Assembly (NCBI GenBank): GCA_039090855.1
Contig: CM077022.1
Location: forward strand, 70,704,971-70,768,970
Source of the DNA: Macrothele yani
Taxonomy: Eukaryota > Arthropoda > Arachnida > Araneae > Macrothelidae
Reading direction: 5' to 3'
DNA length: 64,000 nucleotides
Shown: positions 59,756-64,000 of the stretch, piece by piece
Layout: the number at the start of each line of letters is the position of its first letter
How positions within the stretch are numbered: position 1 is the first letter of the stretch
The notes under the pieces: generated by a model
Told to the model about the DNA's origin: nothing
Database searches by the model: none
What the model saw: only the letters and a program-made list of their open reading frames with translations
Position numbers and translations under genes: made by a program

Positions 59756-61485
59756 GGAAATTCAACTGTGAACTCGTAAGGAAAGCAATTGCAAACAACC
59801 AAAGCCTAAAGATAGCAAAGGGACATCTCAGTAAGGGAAGAAAACAGTTTATGGCACTGAGAAAAGAAGATGGTTCTGTAACAAGAAATAGAGGCGAAAT
59901 TTTGACAAGAGTGAAAGATTCCTACTCCAAATTATATGAAAGGGATGATACATGTACTCCAGACATCATGAAAGGTACCAGTACCAGAGTTCTTCCAGTC
60001 CTCCCAGCAGAAGTTGCACATGCAATCAAGAACATGAAGCGGGGAAAAGCTCCAGGAGAAGATGGAATTACTGTAGACATCATACAAGAAGCAAGTGGAG
60101 AAATCGAAACAGTACTCGCCCAAATTTTCACTCGATGCCTTAATGAAGGGAAGATTCCTGAGGATTGGAACAACGCTACAATGATCCTGCTACATAAAAC
60201 AGGTGACATTGAGGATCTCAGGAACTACACACCTATCAGCCTCCTATCAGTGGTTTATAAAATCTTCACTAAAGTTCTTTCACACCGCTTGAAGGTGACA
60301 CTGGACATGGCTCAACCAAGAGAACAAGCTGGATTCAGGAGTGGCTACAGCACAATAGATCATATCCATGTACTGAGAAAACTAATTGAAAGAGCAAGGG
60401 AATATGAACTTCCATTGTGCATGGCTTTCATCGATTATGAAAAAGCCTTTGATTCGGTGAAACCATCAGCAGTTACAATGGCTCTGAAATCCTGCGGTAT
60501 TGAAGATGTGTACATTAGTATTATTAATAACATCTATGAAAATGCAAGTGCAAAGATTCGGCTGTTTGAGAATACAGCACACATAAAAGTAGGAAATGGA
60601 GTGAGACAAGGTGGCACCATATCTCCGAAGCTCTTTAATGCCACATTCGAGGGTGACTTTCAGTCGTTTAGCTGGGAAAACAAGGGGGAAAAGATTAATG
60701 GAGATTATTTAACTCACCTTCGTTTTACTGATGACGTAGTAATTTTTGCAACTACCCCATCAGAGCTGCAGAGTATGATCCAGGAACTTGCTGACAAGAG
60801 TAAAGAAGTGGGATTAAAAATCAACTTTCAGGAGACAAAAGTGATGTTCAATGCTTTTACAAGAGATGAAGATTTATCGATTGATGGAAAAAAGCTGGGA
60901 GTTACAGATACGTACGTTTATGTTGGACAGCAGATATCGAGTGAGGGTCACATTGATGAAGAAATTAATTGGCGTATAAAACTTGCCTGGAGAGCTTTTG
61001 GAAGAAACAGCATAATTTTCAAGAGCAATATGCCATTATGTCTTAAAAGAAAAGTGTTTGATCAATGCATCCTTCCAGTGCTTACGTATGGTGCAGAGAC
61101 GTGGACCTTAACTAAAAGAGACGTACAAAGGCTGCAGACAACTCAAAGCAGCATGGAGAGGTGCATGCTTTGTGTAACCAGGAGAGATAAGAAGAGGAAC
61201 TCGTGGATCAGAAAAATGACAAGAGTGGAAGACATGATCAGAGTTAAATCCCTGAAATGGCAATGGGCTGGACATACTGCCAGAAGGACAGACCATCGAT
61301 GGACAGCCGAAATTTTAGATTGGATTCCAAGGGGCAGGAAAAGACCCAGAAGAAGACCACATGGAAGACGGGTGGATGAAATTCGAAAGTATGCGGGAGT
61401 GACATGGAGGAGACTGGCACAAAACAGACCGTTGTGGAGGAAACTTGGGGAGACCTTCGTCCAGCAGTGGATTGATAATGGTTGA
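59719..61485 (+). pseudogene. RTE reverse transcriptase part (3' half of the split ORF)
   Basis: 588 codons open to the natural stop. Blocks: KRGKAPGEDGITVDIIQE (about 107), NYTPISLLSVVYKIFTKVLS, QAGFRSGYSTIDHIHVLRKL, AFIDYEKAFDSV (about 235; first catalytic Asp), GVRQGGTISPKLFNATF, FTDDVVIF (about 335; the two catalytic Asp), GLKINFQETKVMF, and the C-terminal LTYGAETWTLTKRDVQRLQ and WQWAGHTARRTDHRWTAE. The active site reads FTDD where copies A and B read FADD, and GVRQGG replaces GVRQGD. It ends FVQQWIDNG. The ATG at 59719 is internal to the original protein and is probably not a real start. Confidence 0.92.
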
Positions 61486-61500
61486 CAATGATGATGATGA

Positions 61501-62240
61501 CACCAAGGAAATAAAGTTCTAAGTTATATGAAGAATAAGATCACAAATGATATGAGGGCCTAATCAGTACCTTGAATGCTGGGGTGAATATTTCTGAGTT
61601 ATGTTGTCCAGGATGTACAAAATTTGTATGACATTGAAACCAAGTGTAAATAAAGGAAAAAACAAAGTTACAGCTTTTGAATGTGGAAGTGTTAATACTG
61701 AATGCAAGATCAGTCTAATTGATACAGAGATTGACCAGGTGAATGAGTTTGTACATTTAGGAAGCATATTTGGCAGATAACAAATTAGATAGCAAAATAA
61801 ACTCTTTGAAAGTCAGAGCTCTGCTTTAGGAAGATTTCCCCAGAATGCTGAGTTTTCAAAAAAGTCCTGAATACCTGCACATATGAAAGAGTAATTGTTC
61901 TTACTCTGACATGGCAGTGAAGCCTAGATGCCGCAGAGGTGACACAGGAGTCATTTGTGTGCTGGAGAGGTGTTACTTATAAGGGGGCAGAGGAAGGCCA
62001 AGGAAATCATAGGAGGACCAGATTCAGGAATGTCTGCATGATATTATGAAGTACAAAAGGTTCTTTGTGATGGATGTCAGTGAAGCTCTAGCTGTGTACT
62101 GAGATTGCTATGGAGATATTGGATCATTAACAATAGGTAAAATCTAGTTCCACCAGTTAAACAATCTGTCAGATGGACTTTCTTTGAGGAGCTAGCCTCT
62201 AAATCTCAGAGAACAGCTTAATGATATGTATGTATTAGAA
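61501..62240 (+). pseudogene. LINE2 copy 2, RT end and 3' untranslated part
   Basis: Continuation of 57360-58323 after copy D. It carries remnants of NKGKTKVTxFECGSV, VNEFVHLGSIFG, GRGRPRKS-E-DQIQECL and MDVSEA, then the 3' end AGAACAGCTTA-TATGTATGTA shared with copy 1. Full of stops. Confidence 0.75.
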
Positions 62241-62244
62241 CCTG

Positions 62245-63295
62245 AAAGATGTTTTGGGGGATAGAAGCATATAATGCCAGAGAAAGATAGCACAGCATGG
62301 ATCTCAAGAAGAGATCTGTGAAGTTATAATCTCTCCAAAAGGTAAAACCCCAGGAGAATGAATAACTGAATAACAACTGAGATGTTGAAATATGATAGTG
62401 ACTCAATGACTGTCAGTTGTGCTGGGAGTTATGAATAGTCCCTCATGATTAGAGGGATGCTGTTAGTCCCTTTATATACCAGAAAAGGGGATCAGACCAA
62501 ATGTAGACACTACTGTTATCAGCTTAAGTGCCAAAGAGAGTTCAGAAAGGTTGTGACCATCAAAGAACGAGGCTTCACACCACGTCTGGCAATGGTTGCA
62601 TTAACCAAATTTTTTCATTATGTGTGATTGAAAAGTGTCCATGGGTAAGAAATTTTTTGCTGCCTTTGTAGTTTTCAACAAAGCTTATGACCAAGTAAAC
62701 AGTGTGCCTGTGGGTCTCAATTATGGTATAACTGGGAATCTACATGCATGTGTGAAAGCTATGTATGCTAGCAGTAGAGAGTGTACAAGTTAATGTTTTA
62801 TCACTACAAGTTAATATTTAATCAAAATGGTTTCCTACTGGTGCAGGGGAAGATGATGTAGTCACCATAGCTCTTAAATACATTTATAGATGCACACATG
62901 CAAGTGTCTTGGTAATTCTGGTGTGTGCAGGCATTATATTTTGACCATCCTGTTGGTGGATAGCAACAGTGAGTTGACCCGGATGTACCAAGAATATGAA
63001 ATTCAAACTGAGTATAAGGGAAAAACTAGTTTTTGAACATTGATGTTAGTACTGAACGAAAGGTCATTCCAAATGGTACAGAGTAAGACCAGGTGAATGT
63101 GTGTATACTTCATGTTTGACAGAGAAACAGGATCAGATGATGGAATCAGTTGGAGAATTAATTCAACTTTGAAAATCAGCTGTTTCGGAGGACTGATGAG
63201 TTCTCAATGTCCTGAATGGCTGTGTATATGTAATAGTTTCCTACTTGAGTGAAACCTGGGTACTGCAGAAGCAACGGGAGGTATTTGTGCGCTTG
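62245..63295 (+). pseudogene. LINE2 copy 3, RT region
   Basis: Begins within the RT linker (EEICEVIISPKGKTPGE, then VPLYTRKGDQTKC). Next come AAFVVFNKAYDQVNSVPVGL (YDQVN; first RT Asp block), HACVKAMYASSREC and later DREKQDQMME-like sequence. The order matches copy 1 at 47400-48200. The YADD block near 62940 is lost. A SINE follows it. Confidence 0.7.
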
Positions 63296-63468
63296 TTTGG
63301 GGGTTTAACAACCACTGCAAGCAACTCAATTGGCTATAAGCAGTCACCCATCCTTAATTTAGGGCCACTAGTCCCAGACAAGGCAGAGAGCCACTGACCT
63401 AAGACAAACACACTACCCATGTATTACCTGGGATTCAAAACTGGACCCATAACATGAATGATTAGAAG
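63296..63468 (-). mobile_element. tRNA-derived SINE, old copy
   Basis: Same body as the 26303 copy (GGTTTAACAACCACTGC, GGCTATAAGCAGTCACCCAT, AATTTAGGGCCACTAGT), in minus orientation. The poly-A tail is nearly gone and the B box is mutated, so it is the oldest of the four. Flanks with TTTGTGC look like a decayed target duplication. Confidence 0.85.
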
Positions 63469-63739
63469 GCAACACTTTGTGCTTTTCGGCCACCAGGTCA
63501 ATGAGGTGTTTTGTGTACTCCAGAGATGCATTACTTTTGTGGAGAAACGTTCTGATCATAAGGACACCGGACAACAAAATAAGTCTCCCAATAACAGAAA
63601 TGACAGTAGGAAGTTACTGGTTGCACAGAAGGCATTGTGACAGCATTGTTTGGAGATAAATAGCACTGACATGGTCTACAAGATAATTTCTGTCTCTTGC
63701 AGTGGAAGAGCAACGTGTGTGTTGAATTTAGTCTGCAAT

Positions 63740-64000
63740 ATGGGTCGTAGAACAGATGTTACCGACTGGCAAAAAGGAGCCATCGTGTTTGGCTGAGTCC
63801 AAGGACACAGAGTGAATGAAGTCACCTAATTTGTTGGTGTGTCGAAGCGTACTTTCCAGCAGGTCTACAAACAGTGGTGTAGTTTGCAGTCAACTGAAAA
63901 TCAGCAACAAAACTGTGGCCGGAAAACGATTCTCACCAACAGGGACAGCTACCATGTTTCAAGCCTAGTAACTGCAAATCTGTTTCAAACAAGGAAACAA
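63740..64000 (+). pseudogene. Tc1-like transposase, N-terminal part, cut by window end
   Basis: ATG at 63740 reads MGRRTDVTDWQKGAIVFG, then a TGA, then VQGHRVNEVT, another stop, FVGVSKRTFQQVYKQW, and finally CGRKTILTNRDSYHVSSLVT. This is a Tc1 helix-turn-helix followed by the GRP/GRK hook. At least two in-frame stops. The catalytic domain, if present, is beyond 64000. Confidence 0.7.

Larger units (their letters stand above)
58324..61500 (+). mobile_element. RTE-clade LINE copy D, near intact
   Basis: A complete element: 5' untranslated part from GTAAGGTCAGGTGATG, an endonuclease frame (58607-59755), a reverse-transcriptase frame (59719-61485) and a tail of ATG repeats (GACAATGATGATGATGA). 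Compared with copy B, one base is missing near 59725, splitting a single frame in two. It is inserted into LINE2 copy 2. Confidence 0.95.

Overview
This window is AT-rich animal nuclear DNA. It has no prokaryotic-type gene organisation. The only host gene I can support lies on the minus strand. Two exons of a STAR-family RNA-binding protein of the Quaking / Held-out-wings (HOW) type sit at 30680-30813 and 11780-11896. Both have clean splice sites and compatible reading phases, and the second has the 117-nt length I remember for the equivalent vertebrate Quaking exon. They are separated by an 18.8-kb intron. I found no other exon, so the rest of the window is probably intron of this gene or its surroundings. 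The text SLFQING...KKEP and [11 protein letters not shown] reads like protostome HOW. Together with the mobile elements this suggests an arthropod, possibly a chelicerate, but the species is not determined.

Almost everything else is transposable elements in layers. Region 1-5.5 kb: a pogo-like DNA transposon (58-4628) with a 3.5-kb hAT-like element inside it (815-4289, 6-bp target duplication), then an RTE tail fragment and a Tc1 remnant cut by a hAT terminus. Region 7.4-10.5 kb: two decayed Tc1 fragments, a complete but dead Tc1-like element with DD36E spacing (8104-9297) and a mariner fragment. Region 12.6-22.6 kb: a hAT-like pair of ends enclosing a mariner-type fragment, a fold-back palindrome, a degenerate tandem repeat and three RTE-clade LINE copies (A minus, B plus, C plus). 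Region 23.9-29.7 kb: a hAT transposase remnant, two tRNA-derived SINEs and a complete DD34E Tc1 element (28109-29676).

Region 33-38.7 kb: a third LINE type, a hAT transposase pseudogene, a hAT MITE and a second DD36E copy (37680-38743). Region 41.2-48.5 kb: a second LINE family (called LINE2 here) interrupted by a 5-kb element with long inverted repeats. That element encodes a broken, multi-block transposase-like protein I cannot assign to a superfamily, and it carries its own 1.7-kb noncoding insertion. Region 49.8-55.3 kb: two Penelope-like GIY-YIG ends, one split inside its YIG motif by a Tigger-type element (54151-54961), and a hAT element with a 7/8 target duplication. Region 57.3-64 kb: LINE2 copies hosting the best-preserved RTE LINE (58324-61500, one apparent 1-base deletion), a SINE and the start of another Tc1-like transposase.

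The elements do not work together as a pathway; they form a stratigraphy of insertions. Two themes recur. Short local tandem duplications (30-41 bp) break several transposon reading frames, and inverted local duplications make palindromes. All four SINE copies lie on the same strand as the HOW gene.
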